From NCBI GenBank assembly GCA_963997635.1, contig CAXEND010000007.1, positions 40,931-104,930 on the forward strand: a stretch of 64,000 nt of DNA. Reading direction: 5' to 3'. Made by a program: the position numbers and the translations under genes. Position 1 is the first letter of the stretch, and the number at the start of each line of letters is the position of its first letter. This stretch comes from GCA-2728135 sp002728135. Its GTDB lineage: Bacteria > Pseudomonadota > Alphaproteobacteria > UBA828. The notes beneath the pieces were generated by a model. That model made no database searches. It was given only the letters and a program-made list of their open reading frames with translations, and had not been told where the DNA came from. This document shows, in pieces, positions 1 to 9,461 of the stretch.

Positions 1-1929
1 CGTAGATTATGTATAGTAATCAATGATCTTCCCAAGAAACAGCCAGATATAGAATTAGAGAGAAAGGGACCTAAAGCTGATGCTCCTAAATCAGCTTTAG
101 ATGGATTTCTAAAATCTACTGGTGTTACAATTGAAGATTGTACATTAAAAGAGACCCCAAAGGGGAGGGTGTGGTTCTGTTCTAAAACTGAGATAGGTAG
201 TGATACAAAAAGCGTTTTCCAAGATCTTATACCAATTATACTGCAAGATCTGCCATGGCCAAAATCTATGCGATGGGGCTCAGGTAAGCAACGGTGGGTC
301 CGTCCACTTCATAGTATTTTGTGTGTTTTTGATGAAGAAGTTGTTCCTTTCAACTTTGCGGGAGTTTCATCAGGCAACTCCACACAGGGCCACCGGTTTA
401 TGGGTTCAGATAATTTTCAAATCAATAATTTTAGCGATTATAGAGAAAAGCTTTTTTCAGAAAAAGTTATTTTAAATCCTTTAGATAGAGAGACACTTAT
501 TCGGGATGGAGCTCAGAAATTAGTAAATGACCTGAATCTCACACTAGATATGGATGATGTTTTATTAACTGAAAATGTGGGATTAAATGAATGGCCTGTG
601 CCTTTAATCGGAAGTTTTGATCCTTTATTTCTATCTGTGCCTGAGGAGGTTTTGGTTTCTGCAATGCGAAGCCACCAAAAATATTTTGCAATTCGCGACT
701 CAGATGGAAATTTAGCACCTAAATTTATTTTAATTTCTAATTTAGAAACAGCTGATGGTGGTAAAGCTATAATTAGCGGTAATGAGCGAGTTTTACGTGC
801 AAGATTATCTGATGCAAGATTTTTTTGGGAAGTGGACCTGAAAACAAAATTAGAAATTTTTAATGAAGATCTCCAGAAAGTAATTTTTCAGGCAAAATTG
901 GGTTCTGTTGGAGATAAAATTGAGAGAATTACTTCTATATCTAAAACATTATGTGATTTTATCCCAAACTCAAATATTAAAAATGCTGAACGGGCTGCTC
1001 ATTTATGTAAGGCAGACCTTGTGACAGAGATGGTTGGTGAGTTTCCAGACCTTCAAGGAATAATGGGCTCACACTACGCTAGGGCACAAGGAGAGTCTGA
1101 TCAAGTAGCATCTGCGATTGCTGAGCACTATAGACCACAGGGGCCTAGTGATCAGTGCCCAAGTTCAGAAACTAGTATTGTAGTGGCTTTAGCTGATAAA
1201 ATAGATACGTTAGTTGGTTTCTTTCTAATTGATGAGAAACCAACTGGTTCAAAAGATCCATATGCTCTTAGAAGGGCTGCCTTAGGTATTATTCGGCTGA
1301 TTTTAGAAAATCAACTAAGTATCCCTTTGGGTATGATTATTTCAAATTCAATTTCTGAATACGAGAAAAAGATAACAAATCAAATATCTTTAGAAGCTTT
1401 AACATCAACTTTATTAGAGTTTTTTACTGAAAGGCTTAAGGTGCATTTGAGAGAAAAAGGAATTAGACATGATTTAATCTCCGCTGTTTTTGCAGCAGGC
1501 TTTGAAGATGACCTTTTACGCCTTTTAAGTCGTGTTGACGCACTTAAGGCCTTTCTTGATAGTGATGATGGTGCAAACCTTTTAATAGCCTATCGAAGGG
1601 CAGCCAATATTTTGCGTATTGAGGAAACAAAAGATAAGAAATCTTTTTCAAGCAAAACAAATCCTCAAGAATTTACGGAGCAGGCTGAAAAAAATCTAAT
1701 GAATAAGATAAATTCTATTTCTGAACAGATAGGGAGATCCCTTCAAAATGATGATTTTCGTGGAGCCATGGTATCCATGTCAAAATTAAGGGCTCCTGTT
1801 GATGATTTTTTTGAACAGGTTAAAGTAAATGATAGTAATTTATCTTTACGTGAGAATAGACTCCGACTTTTGTTTAACGTCAAGATAGCTATGGATGAAT
1901 TTGCTGATTTTTCTCTAGTGCAGGGGTAA
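1..1929 (+). CDS. glyS: Glycyl-tRNA synthetase beta subunit (5' truncated by window edge)
   Basis: Beta chain of the heterotetrameric (alpha2beta2) glycyl-tRNA synthetase, which charges tRNA-Gly in the cytoplasm. The frame is open from base 1, so the N-terminus and the glyQ partner lie outside. About 642 residues are present against a usual 690-700. The family pattern EVLVSAMRSHQKYFA and the later helical region with KDPYALRRAALGIIRL are typical of GlyS. The C-terminus resembles the anticodon-binding domain. The gene ends 10 bases before ppdK, and glyQ-glyS-ppdK order is familiar in alphaproteobacteria, so co-transcription is likely. Family assignment is firm; only the start is unknown. Confidence 0.95.
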   Translation, partial: RRLCIVINDLPKKQPDIELERKGPKADAPKSALDGFLKSTGVTIEDCTLKETPKGRVWFCSKTEIGSDTKSVFQDLIPIILQDLPWPKSMRWGSGKQRWVRPLHSILCVFDEEVVPFNFAGVSSGNSTQGHRFMGSDNFQINNFSDYREKLFSEKVILNPLDRETLIRDGAQKLVNDLNLTLDMDDVLLTENVGLNEWPVPLIGSFDPLFLSVPEEVLVSAMRSHQKYFAIRDSDGNLAPKFILISNLETADGGKAIISGNERVLRARLSDARFFWEVDLKTKLEIFNEDLQKVIFQAKLGSVGDKIERITSISKTLCDFIPNSNIKNAERAAHLCKADLVTEMVGEFPDLQGIMGSHYARAQGESDQVASAIAEHYRPQGPSDQCPSSETSIVVALADKIDTLVGFFLIDEKPTGSKDPYALRRAALGIIRLILENQLSIPLGMIISNSISEYEKKITNQISLEALTSTLLEFFTERLKVHLREKGIRHDLISAVFAAGFEDDLLRLLSRVDALKAFLDSDDGANLLIAYRRAANILRIEETKDKKSFSSKTNPQEFTEQAEKNLMNKINSISEQIGRSLQNDDFRGAMVSMSKLRAPVDDFFEQVKVNDSNLSLRENRLRLLFNVKIAMDEFADFSLVQG

Positions 1930-1939
1930 GGGAATAATA

Positions 1940-4612
1940 ATGCACAAATGGGTATATTCATTTGGAGCTGGTAAGGCAGAAGGAAATGCCAAGCTTATCT
2001 CATTGCTTGGAGGAAAAGGGGCTAATCTTGCTGAAATGTGCAATCTGGGTCTCCCTATTCCGCCTGGTTTTACAATTACTACAGAAGTTTGTGCCGAATA
2101 CTACAAAGAGGGAGAAAATTTTTTAGGAAGTTTGAAGGCTGATATTAATTCTGCAATTCTTAAGATGGAGTCACTCGTAGGAAGAAATTTTGGTGATTCT
2201 AAAAACACTTTATTAGTTTCTGTGCGATCTGGAGCTCGTGCCTCAATGCCTGGTATGATGGATACTGTTCTTAATCTTGGTCTTAATGACTCAACAGTTG
2301 AGGGCATGGCAACACAAACTGGTGACGCACGCTTTTCTCATGATAGTTATCGTCGTTTTATTCAGATGTATGGTGATGTTGTCTTAGGGATAAATGGCCA
2401 AGATTTTGAAAATATTTTGGATCTTTATAAGCAAGAAAATGGTTACCGCTTAGATACAGAAATGACTTATGTGGATTGGTCTTACATTATCAATTCATAT
2501 AAAGAATTAATACTTCTTAATGTTGGCAAACCCTTTCCGCAAGATCCTCAAGAACAACTATGGGGTGCTATCCAAGCAGTGTTAGATTCTTGGATGAATC
2601 CTAGAGCTCTGACTTATAGAAAATTACACGATATCCCTGATGAATGGGGAACTGCAGTGAATATTCAGTCAATGGTTTTTGGGAATATGGGGGAAGATTG
2701 TGCAACAGGCGTGGCATTTACTCGTAACCCTTCAACAGGTGAGAAAGCAGTTTATGGTGAGTTTTTAGTTAATGCACAAGGAGAAGATGTAGTTGCGGGC
2801 ATACGAACTCCACGACCATTATCTTCAGATAATATTAGTCCTAGTAATTATATAAACGATTCTATGGAGTCAGATTTCCCAAAAATCTACTCCGACCTGT
2901 GTTCAATTATGCAGCATCTAGAAGTTCATTATCAAGATATGCAAGATATAGAGTTTACGGTTCAAAAAGGTAAATTGTGGATTCTTCAGACGCGTGCGGG
3001 TAAACGAACAGCGAAAGCTGCCCTTAAAATTGCAGTAGACCTTGTGGATGAGGGTTTAATAAAAAAAACTGATGCAATACTTCGCATAGATCCAAGTTCA
3101 CTTGACCAATTATTACACCCAGCCCTTGATCCCAATGCTCCAAGAGTTATCCTTGGGCGAGGCTTACCTGCTTCACCCGGAGCTGCAACTGGTATAGTTG
3201 TATTTACTGCTGAACAAGCAGAGGATCTAGCTGCTAAGGGTAATTCAGTAATACTTGTGAGAGCAGAAACAAGTCCAGAAGATATTCATGGGATGCATGC
3301 AGCAAAAGGTATTGTGACATCACGGGGCGGAATGACTAGTCATGCTGCAGTTGTTGCTAGAGGGATGGGAAGACCATGCGTGACTGGTGCATCAGATCTC
3401 AAAATAGATTCCGCTAATAGGACGCTATCAATAAAAGGTGAAACCATCAGTGATGGGGATATTATAACAGTTGATGGCTCACGAGGAGAGATAATTAAGG
3501 GAGAGGTTAGTACAATTCCGCCAGATTTTACTGGTGATTTTGGAACGATAATGGATTGGGCTGATTCATATAGACAACTTCGTATTAGAGCTAATGCTGA
3601 GACGCCTTCAGACTCGAATGTAGCACTTGCTTTTGGAGCTGAAGGTATTGGTTTATGTAGAACTGAGCATATGTTTTTTGAATCTGATCGAATTATTGCA
3701 ATGAGAGAGATGATACTTTCCCAAACTATCAATGAGAGGAGAGAAGCCCTTCAAAAGTTACTTCCAATGCAGCGTGCAGATTTTTTAGAATTATTTAAAA
3801 TTCTCAAAGGACTACCTATCACAATTCGTTTGTTAGACCCTCCACTGCATGAATTTCTTCCAAAATCAGAATCTGAGATTCATGAATTGGCTAAGTCTAC
3901 AGGAATATCTGAGCAAACTCTTAGAGCAAGGGCTGCAGATTTACATGAATCAAATCCAATGCTTGGTCACAGGGGCTGTCGTTTGGGCATCTCCTATCCA
4001 GAAATATATGATATGCAGGCAAGGGCTATTTTTTTGGCTATATCAGATGCTATTCAAGAAGGCTTGGTTGTGAACCCCGAAATAATGATTCCTTTAGCCA
4101 TCACTAAGAAAGAAATTGAAATAATTAGTGTGCTTATAGAAAAGGCAGCTCTAGATGTTGAGAAATCAAAGAATATTTCGTTAGAGTATGAATTAGGGTC
4201 AATGATTGAGTTACCAGCTGCAGCACTCGCTGCTGAAAAAATTGCTGAAATTGCAGAGTTCTTTAGCTTTGGAACAAATGATTTGACTCAAACTACACTT
4301 GGCCTTAGCAGGGATGACACGGCAAGTTTTGCAGATTGCTATGAAAAAGCAGGTATTTTTTCTCATGACCCATTTATACAACTTGATCAATCTGGAGTCG
4401 GTGAGTTAATTAAAATTGCAACGGAACGAGGTCGTAGAAAAAGAAGAGATATTAAGATAGGGGTTTGCGGGGAACATGGTGGTGACCCTAAATCCATAGA
4501 ATTTTTTCATAATTTAGGACTACAATATGCTTCTTGCTCCCCATACCGTGTTCCAATTGCAAGACTAGCTGCTGCCCAAGCAGCCCTAAATAGTAAAACT
4601 AAAAGTGTATAG
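1940..4612 (+). CDS. ppdK: Pyruvate, phosphate dikinase
   Basis: Interconverts pyruvate + ATP + Pi and PEP + AMP + PPi, giving a reversible link between pyruvate and PEP for gluconeogenesis or PPi-dependent glycolysis. At 890 residues it is full length. Order seen: N-terminal nucleotide-binding domain (LLGGKGANLAEM near residue 25; SVRSGARASMPGMMDT near 95), central swivelling domain with phospho-acceptor His about residue 468 in GGMTSHAAVVARG, and C-terminal PEP/pyruvate barrel with FGTNDLTQTT and the catalytic Cys about 843 in GVCGEHGGD. It follows glyS after 10 bases. All key residues are present. Confidence 0.97.
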   Translation: MHKWVYSFGAGKAEGNAKLISLLGGKGANLAEMCNLGLPIPPGFTITTEVCAEYYKEGENFLGSLKADINSAILKMESLVGRNFGDSKNTLLVSVRSGARASMPGMMDTVLNLGLNDSTVEGMATQTGDARFSHDSYRRFIQMYGDVVLGINGQDFENILDLYKQENGYRLDTEMTYVDWSYIINSYKELILLNVGKPFPQDPQEQLWGAIQAVLDSWMNPRALTYRKLHDIPDEWGTAVNIQSMVFGNMGEDCATGVAFTRNPSTGEKAVYGEFLVNAQGEDVVAGIRTPRPLSSDNISPSNYINDSMESDFPKIYSDLCSIMQHLEVHYQDMQDIEFTVQKGKLWILQTRAGKRTAKAALKIAVDLVDEGLIKKTDAILRIDPSSLDQLLHPALDPNAPRVILGRGLPASPGAATGIVVFTAEQAEDLAAKGNSVILVRAETSPEDIHGMHAAKGIVTSRGGMTSHAAVVARGMGRPCVTGASDLKIDSANRTLSIKGETISDGDIITVDGSRGEIIKGEVSTIPPDFTGDFGTIMDWADSYRQLRIRANAETPSDSNVALAFGAEGIGLCRTEHMFFESDRIIAMREMILSQTINERREALQKLLPMQRADFLELFKILKGLPITIRLLDPPLHEFLPKSESEIHELAKSTGISEQTLRARAADLHESNPMLGHRGCRLGISYPEIYDMQARAIFLAISDAIQEGLVVNPEIMIPLAITKKEIEIISVLIEKAALDVEKSKNISLEYELGSMIELPAAALAAEKIAEIAEFFSFGTNDLTQTTLGLSRDDTASFADCYEKAGIFSHDPFIQLDQSGVGELIKIATERGRRKRRDIKIGVCGEHGGDPKSIEFFHNLGLQYASCSPYRVPIARLAAAQAALNSKTKSV

Positions 4613-4620
4613 TTAATAAT

Positions 4621-5517
4621 TTATTCATTATGTGAAAAGGAAGTATAAGTGTATGGGATAACAGTAAGATTATTTGTTTTTAATGGGGTTGATTTCTCCA
4701 ATTCTAAATAATTCCTCTGAACTATGGCTATGGCTAGATTGCCACAACTACTTTTTATTTGACCAACTTCCTTGTCTCCAGCGTAAATGGGTGTTCCTGG
4801 TGGTGGTGGGTTGCCAAAGACCTTAACGACTAGCAATTTTTTACGTGCAGTTCCACGTTGTTTCATACGTGTTGTAACTTCTTGCCCGATGTAGCAACCT
4901 TTCGAGAAATCAACTCCATTTAGACGCTCAAAACCTATCTCTGCCAAAGTAGATTTTTCCACATCAAAATCTTTACTACCTTCTGGAATTCCTAACTTAA
5001 GCCTATTTTTTTCATAATCCAGGTGATGTGCAGGTGCATAATTCAAGGATTTAAGTGAATTTTCTCCTGTATCAATCGGTAACATTACTCTAAGCCCAAG
5101 AGCATTATCACGAGGATCAGTAAATCTAATAGCACCATAGGGCATTTCTAAGGTATTTGCTGATATTACTGTTTTTTTTGAGTCTAAGTCTTCTGTTAGG
5201 GCATAAATTTCTATTTCATCTCGCATATCACTAACTTGAATGTTTGCTCTTAGACGATAATTAATTAATCTTTGACCGAGATCATTAAGCCTATTGGATT
5301 CACAATCGATTAAAAACTCTCCGTTATTACCCTTTACAATCATAAATTCATGTAAAAACTTACCTTGTGGCGTTAGTAGAGCAGCAAAAATAGCATTATT
5401 ATTTGTCACTTTACTCATATCGTTTGTTATCAGATTTTGTAAAAAAGTATAAGAATCTGAACCACTTACGCGAATAATACCCCGATTTTTTAATCTAGAA
5501 TATAATACACCTTTCAT
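4621..5517 (-). CDS. ygfZ: YgfZ/GcvT-family folate-binding protein (iron-sulfur cluster maintenance)
   Basis: Tetrahydrofolate-binding relative of GcvT that supports repair or assembly of certain Fe-S enzymes such as MiaB-type proteins. The signature KGCYIGQE is present, with the conserved Cys near residue 208 of a 298-residue protein. I start it at 5517 because ATG there is preceded by AGGAG seven bases upstream; an upstream ATG at 5556 would add 13 poorly conserved residues without such a site. It converges on ppdK with only 8 bases between stops and shows no operon partner. Family certain; exact client enzymes unknown. Confidence 0.9.
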   Translation of the reverse strand: MKGVLYSRLKNRGIIRVSGSDSYTFLQNLITNDMSKVTNNNAIFAALLTPQGKFLHEFMIVKGNNGEFLIDCESNRLNDLGQRLINYRLRANIQVSDMRDEIEIYALTEDLDSKKTVISANTLEMPYGAIRFTDPRDNALGLRVMLPIDTGENSLKSLNYAPAHHLDYEKNRLKLGIPEGSKDFDVEKSTLAEIGFERLNGVDFSKGCYIGQEVTTRMKQRGTARKKLLVVKVFGNPPPPGTPIYAGDKEVGQIKSSCGNLAIAIVQRNYLELEKSTPLKTNNLTVIPYTYTSFSHNE

Positions 5518-5612
5518 AGAGTTACTCCTGGACTCTAATATAAAACAAGAAAGCATTCATTGGTTGAATATGTTCCAATAATAAGAATTTCAAGGAAAAT
5601 TTTAACGAAACT

Positions 5613-5641
5613 TTGCAAGATGATACATACACGGTTATAAG
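5613..5641 (+). promoter_or_regulatory. Candidate sigma-70-type promoter of the polysaccharide operon
   Basis: TTGCAA at 5613-5618 and TATAAG at 5636-5641 are 17 bases apart. Initiation would fall only a few bases before the ATG at 5651, and no Shine-Dalgarno is visible there, so the transcript could be nearly leaderless. This is pattern matching in AT-rich DNA and is weak evidence. Confidence 0.3.
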
Positions 5642-5650
5642 CATTATATC

Positions 5651-6676
5651 ATGTTAATTACACTTGTAGACGATTCTATATCTTATAACGGTATGACGCC
5701 AACCTACCAACCATTGGGAGGTGCAGAAAAAGCCTTTGCAAGCTTACCTGCAGCTCTTGCTAGGTGTGGGCATATTGTAAGAGCAATTACGCGTGCAGAT
5801 CATGCTGTTAGTATTGAAAATGTAAGCTGGCTTAATTTTGAGTCTCGCATTCCGCCAATTACCGAGGTTTTAATCGCTTTTAAGAAACCTTCATTACTCG
5901 AAATGACCCGAGCTACAGGATCAAAGATTTTATGGATCCCAGGTTCTACAGATTATCTAAATCAGCCAGAGGTGAAACAACTTCTAGAGCGTAACAAGGC
6001 AAAAATTGTACTTCAAGGAACTACGCACCTACAGAGTTTTAACACTGATACTGATTTAACCTATAGATCTATTACACCGGGTGTAAGGGATGAATATAGA
6101 GAGTCTGATACAATGCAATTTAGTGAAACTCCAACAGCTATTTGCACTACTCATCCTAAGCAAGGCATGAGTTGGTTACTGGATCTTTGGTCCAACAAAA
6201 TTCAACCCAATGTTATAAATGCTGAACTTCACATTTACTCTGCTACTTTTAAGAGAGCACAAGATAATGGTGAAGTTGCAGATGACTTATTGCCAATTTG
6301 GGAAAAGATTATTAACGGTAAGGATAAAGGAATAAAAATTATATCTCCAGCTGGAGATAATGATATGGCTAAACAATACAGATATGCCAGTGTTCACCTT
6401 TATCCTGGCTCGGATAAAGAAATGTATTGTTCAACATTAGCTGAATCGCAAGCTGTTGGAGTACCTGCAGTTGCCCGTCCCCTTGGTGCGGTAAAAGAAA
6501 GAATAGTTGACTGTCAGACGGGCTTTTTAGCTGCTGAAGAAGATGAGTTTGTTGAACATGCTATAATGATGTTATCAGACTTTGAACAAAGAGAGGCAAT
6601 AAGTAAATCTGCACGTAGGTATGGAACAGCTAGAAGCTGGGATACCGTAGCAAGGGAGTTTGAAACCCTCTTTTGA
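5651..6676 (+). CDS. Glycosyltransferase, GT4-like (first gene of polysaccharide operon)
   Basis: A 341-residue GT-B-fold glycosyltransferase of the group 1/GT4 kind. The N-terminus has a glycine-rich QPLGGAEKAFASL loop, and the C-terminal donor-binding half has STLAESQAVGVPAVARPLGAVKERI, with the Glu placed as in the GT4 E-x7-E region. No membrane segment or signal peptide is evident, so it would act at the cytoplasmic face. It heads a five-gene run (5651-11222) with overlaps or gaps of a few bases, suggesting LPS core, O-chain or exopolysaccharide assembly. Sugar donor and acceptor cannot be read from the sequence. Confidence 0.8.
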   Translation: MLITLVDDSISYNGMTPTYQPLGGAEKAFASLPAALARCGHIVRAITRADHAVSIENVSWLNFESRIPPITEVLIAFKKPSLLEMTRATGSKILWIPGSTDYLNQPEVKQLLERNKAKIVLQGTTHLQSFNTDTDLTYRSITPGVRDEYRESDTMQFSETPTAICTTHPKQGMSWLLDLWSNKIQPNVINAELHIYSATFKRAQDNGEVADDLLPIWEKIINGKDKGIKIISPAGDNDMAKQYRYASVHLYPGSDKEMYCSTLAESQAVGVPAVARPLGAVKERIVDCQTGFLAAEEDEFVEHAIMMLSDFEQREAISKSARRYGTARSWDTVAREFETLF

Positions 6677-7629
6677 CAAGAACTCTTTTCATTACTTCAA
6701 CGCGCATTGGCGATGCTGTTTTATCATCGGGTTTACTTGCACATCTAATTCAAATCTCACCTGAAACAAAAATAACAGTAGCTTGCGGTGAAGAAGCAGC
6801 TCCAATTTTTCATGCTGTACGAGAGATTGAAAAAATTATTACTATTAAAAAGCTACCTTGGGGAATGCATTGGCCTAAATTATGGTCTCAGTTGGTTTTT
6901 AAGAGATGGAATACTGTTGTAGATCTGCGTTCATCTGCAATCGCTTGGTTGTTAATAGCCAATTGTAGATTGGTTCTAAAAAGAAGAAAAAGGGATGTAC
7001 ATCGTGTGATTGAAATAGGTAGTTTGGCTAAAACTTCTGAGATTCCAGACCCTCGTTTGTGGATATCAAAGGATTGTGAGGCATCGGCAAATGCTGTTAT
7101 TCCAAAGGATAATTTTATAGTAATTGCACCTACAGCTAATTGGAAAGGCAAGCAGTGGCCAGGGGAACGTTTTGCAGACTTAGCCTATAGAGTTGTTAGT
7201 GAAAGAGGAATTATTCCAAAAGCAAAAATAGTTGTGCTTGGTGCTGAATCAGAGAGGATTCAGGCTAAATCCATGATGGACAAGTTGTCCGACAATCATT
7301 TCATTGATTTAGTTGGTAAACTAGAGCTTATGGCCTCGGCTGCAGTAATTAGAAAAGCAAGTTTATTTATTGGGAATGACTCGGCTCTTATGCATATTGC
7401 CGCAGCATTAGGTGTGCCAACTCTTGGGCTTTTTGGACCGAGTAGAGAGGAACATTATGCTCCGTGGGGTAAAAATTGTACTTTCCAACGCACAACACTA
7501 TCATATGATGAACTCGTGGGTGCTGAGGGATATGACCATCTTAAAACGGACACTTTAATGCATACTTTGAGTGTGGACATGGCAGAGGAAGCTGTTAATA
7601 AATTATGGTTGAAAATAAAAAACAAATGA
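6673..7629 (+). CDS. Glycosyltransferase family 9 (heptosyltransferase-like)
   Basis: A 318-residue GT9 protein, the family of ADP-heptose:LPS heptosyltransferases (WaaC/WaaF/WaaQ). It has N-terminal TRIGDAVLSSGLL, the typical GD-(A/L)-LxxxP-like opening; APTANWKGKQWPGERFADLA near residue 155; and FIGNDSALMHIAAALGVPTLGLFGPS near 235, the classic GNDSG-type donor loop. The start is TTG at 6673, overlapping the previous stop by four bases (TTGA), which suggests translational coupling. It probably adds heptose or a similar sugar to LPS core; the exact linkage is unknown. Confidence 0.85.
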   Translation: MTRTLFITSTRIGDAVLSSGLLAHLIQISPETKITVACGEEAAPIFHAVREIEKIITIKKLPWGMHWPKLWSQLVFKRWNTVVDLRSSAIAWLLIANCRLVLKRRKRDVHRVIEIGSLAKTSEIPDPRLWISKDCEASANAVIPKDNFIVIAPTANWKGKQWPGERFADLAYRVVSERGIIPKAKIVVLGAESERIQAKSMMDKLSDNHFIDLVGKLELMASAAVIRKASLFIGNDSALMHIAAALGVPTLGLFGPSREEHYAPWGKNCTFQRTTLSYDELVGAEGYDHLKTDTLMHTLSVDMAEEAVNKLWLKIKNK

Positions 7630-8402
7630 TTTCACCTAAACTTTCAGCACTTATAGTGGTCCATAATGAGGATCACCAATTACAGGCGTGTCTTGAGACT
7701 CTCGACTTTGCTGATGAAATTGTAGTGGTTTTGGACCGTTGTAGTGATGATTCAAAAAAAATTGCATCTCGTTTTACTGACAAGATAATTGAAGGGGCTT
7801 GGCCACTTGAGGGCCCAAGAAGGCACGCTGGTATAGATGCGTGCTCTGGAGAATGGATTTTTGAAGTAGATGCCGATGAGCGTGCCACCACTGAACTTGG
7901 TGAAGAGATTATAAAGGTGATTGCTCATGCACCACCAGGTTACTTTTTAGTTCCTATTGACAATTATATTGGCAACCGTTTGGTAAGGCATGGCTGGGGT
8001 GGGTCATGGGGTGTCTTGGCTACTCCAAGATTATTTACACCTGGAAGTAAAACTTGGGGAAATCAAAGAATTCATCCATCTTTAACGTTAGTAGGTCCTA
8101 AACGACGTTTAAATAAACCTTTGATGCATCTTGTCGATAAAGATTTAGCTGATATGATTCTCCGCTTACAACGTTATACAGATGCAAAAGCTGCTGATAT
8201 GGCAGAAACAGATAGATCTAAAACTTTCTTTCTAAATGTTCTAAGGCGCTCTGTATCAAGATTCTTTAAATGTTGGGTCATGAGGCAAGGATGGCGTGAG
8301 GGTTACTGGGGTTTTACCATTGCTTTAATGGCAGCTTTATATCCACTACTTTCATATCTGAAGTATAGGCTCAATTCATCATCAAATAGTGAGGAGATCT
8401 AA
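7605..8402 (+). CDS. Glycosyltransferase family 2, WaaE/KdtX-like
   Basis: A 265-residue GT2 enzyme. The N-terminus has LSALIVVHNEDHQL followed by EIVVVLDRCSDDS, and the metal-binding DxD-type motif sits in FEVDADER near residue 87. This layout matches the WaaE/KdtX group that adds glucose to inner-core LPS. A hydrophobic stretch (GFTIALMAALYPLLSYL) near the C-terminus could associate with the membrane. The start overlaps the GT9 gene by 25 bases; an alternative ATG at 7626 is possible. Family sure, substrate inferred. Confidence 0.82.
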   Translation: MVENKKQMISPKLSALIVVHNEDHQLQACLETLDFADEIVVVLDRCSDDSKKIASRFTDKIIEGAWPLEGPRRHAGIDACSGEWIFEVDADERATTELGEEIIKVIAHAPPGYFLVPIDNYIGNRLVRHGWGGSWGVLATPRLFTPGSKTWGNQRIHPSLTLVGPKRRLNKPLMHLVDKDLADMILRLQRYTDAKAADMAETDRSKTFFLNVLRRSVSRFFKCWVMRQGWREGYWGFTIALMAALYPLLSYLKYRLNSSSNSEEI

Positions 8403-8406
8403 CCTA

Positions 8407-9453
8407 GTGCCTGATAAAACCATAAGACTTATGCAGGTAATTGCTGGGGGTAAGCATGGCGGTGCAGAAGAATTTTTCGTTCGTTTAGTAATATCATTGA
8501 ATCGTGCTGGAATTACTCAGCGTATAATTATTCGTAAAGGGCAACCATGGTCTAAGAAACTTTTTAAAGAAGGGCTTGATATAGTAGAGATCGATTTTGG
8601 TGGGTATTTTGATTTTTTAACACGCAGAAGTATTAAACTGAAAATAGAAGAATTTAGGCCTTCCCATCTTTTAACTTGGATGAACAGAGCTACTAAATGT
8701 AGCTCTAGAATTCGAACAAATTACAATTATGTGCATTTGGCACGCCTTGGTGGTTATTACGATGTTAAGTACTATAAAAGTTGTGATCATTTAATAGGAA
8801 ATACTAAAAAAATTGTTTCCTATTTATCTGACCTAGGATGGCCTCAAAAGAGGTTACATTATTTGCCTAACTTTCCAGGAAATTCTGTATCTAAACCTTT
8901 GCCCAGATCTACTTTTGATACACCAGAAAACGCAAAAATTTTACTTGCAATTGGTAGATATCACAAGAACAAGGGTTTTGATGTTCTTCTCAAAGCATTG
9001 CCTTCGATCCCAGGTGGATGGTTATGGATTGCGGGAGAAGGACCTTGCAGAAAAGAGTTGGAAAAATTAGCTGATCATTTAGGTATATCAGACAGGGTTC
9101 GTTTTTTGGGTTGGAGAGATGATATTCCTGCACTAATGGTAACCGCCGATATTTTTATATGTTCTTCTCGTATAGAACCTCTTGGAAACGTAATTCTTGA
9201 GGCTTGGGCTTTTTCTATCCCGATTGTGTCAACAAATGCAGATGGTCCTTGCCAGCTTATTGAATCTGGAAAGGACGGTCTTTTAGTCCCTATTGATGAT
9301 CCAGAAGCTATCTCTAATTCTATTAATACTCTTATAGAAAACCCCAGTCTTTCTGAGAGACTTGCTAAAAGTGGTTTTGATAAATTTTCAAAAGAATTTA
9401 ATGAGAATGCAGTTGTAAAGAAATACATTCGACTTCTCCAGGAAACTTTTTGA
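8407..9453 (+). CDS. Glycosyltransferase family 4
   Basis: A 348-residue GT4 glycosyltransferase. The acceptor half begins IRLMQVIAGGKHGGAEEFF. The donor half has ILLAIGRYHKNKGFDVLL and ICSSRIEPLGNVILEAWAFSIPIV, carrying the E-x7-E motif, followed by a GKDGLLVP loop. I prefer GTG at 8407, with GAGGAG at 8391-8396 as ribosome-binding site; GTG at 8389 is also in frame but would place that site inside the gene. It follows the GT2 gene by four bases and belongs to the same operon. Nucleotide-sugar specificity is unknown. Confidence 0.85.
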   Translation: MPDKTIRLMQVIAGGKHGGAEEFFVRLVISLNRAGITQRIIIRKGQPWSKKLFKEGLDIVEIDFGGYFDFLTRRSIKLKIEEFRPSHLLTWMNRATKCSSRIRTNYNYVHLARLGGYYDVKYYKSCDHLIGNTKKIVSYLSDLGWPQKRLHYLPNFPGNSVSKPLPRSTFDTPENAKILLAIGRYHKNKGFDVLLKALPSIPGGWLWIAGEGPCRKELEKLADHLGISDRVRFLGWRDDIPALMVTADIFICSSRIEPLGNVILEAWAFSIPIVSTNADGPCQLIESGKDGLLVPIDDPEAISNSINTLIENPSLSERLAKSGFDKFSKEFNENAVVKKYIRLLQETF

Positions 9454-9461
9454 GGCTAAAA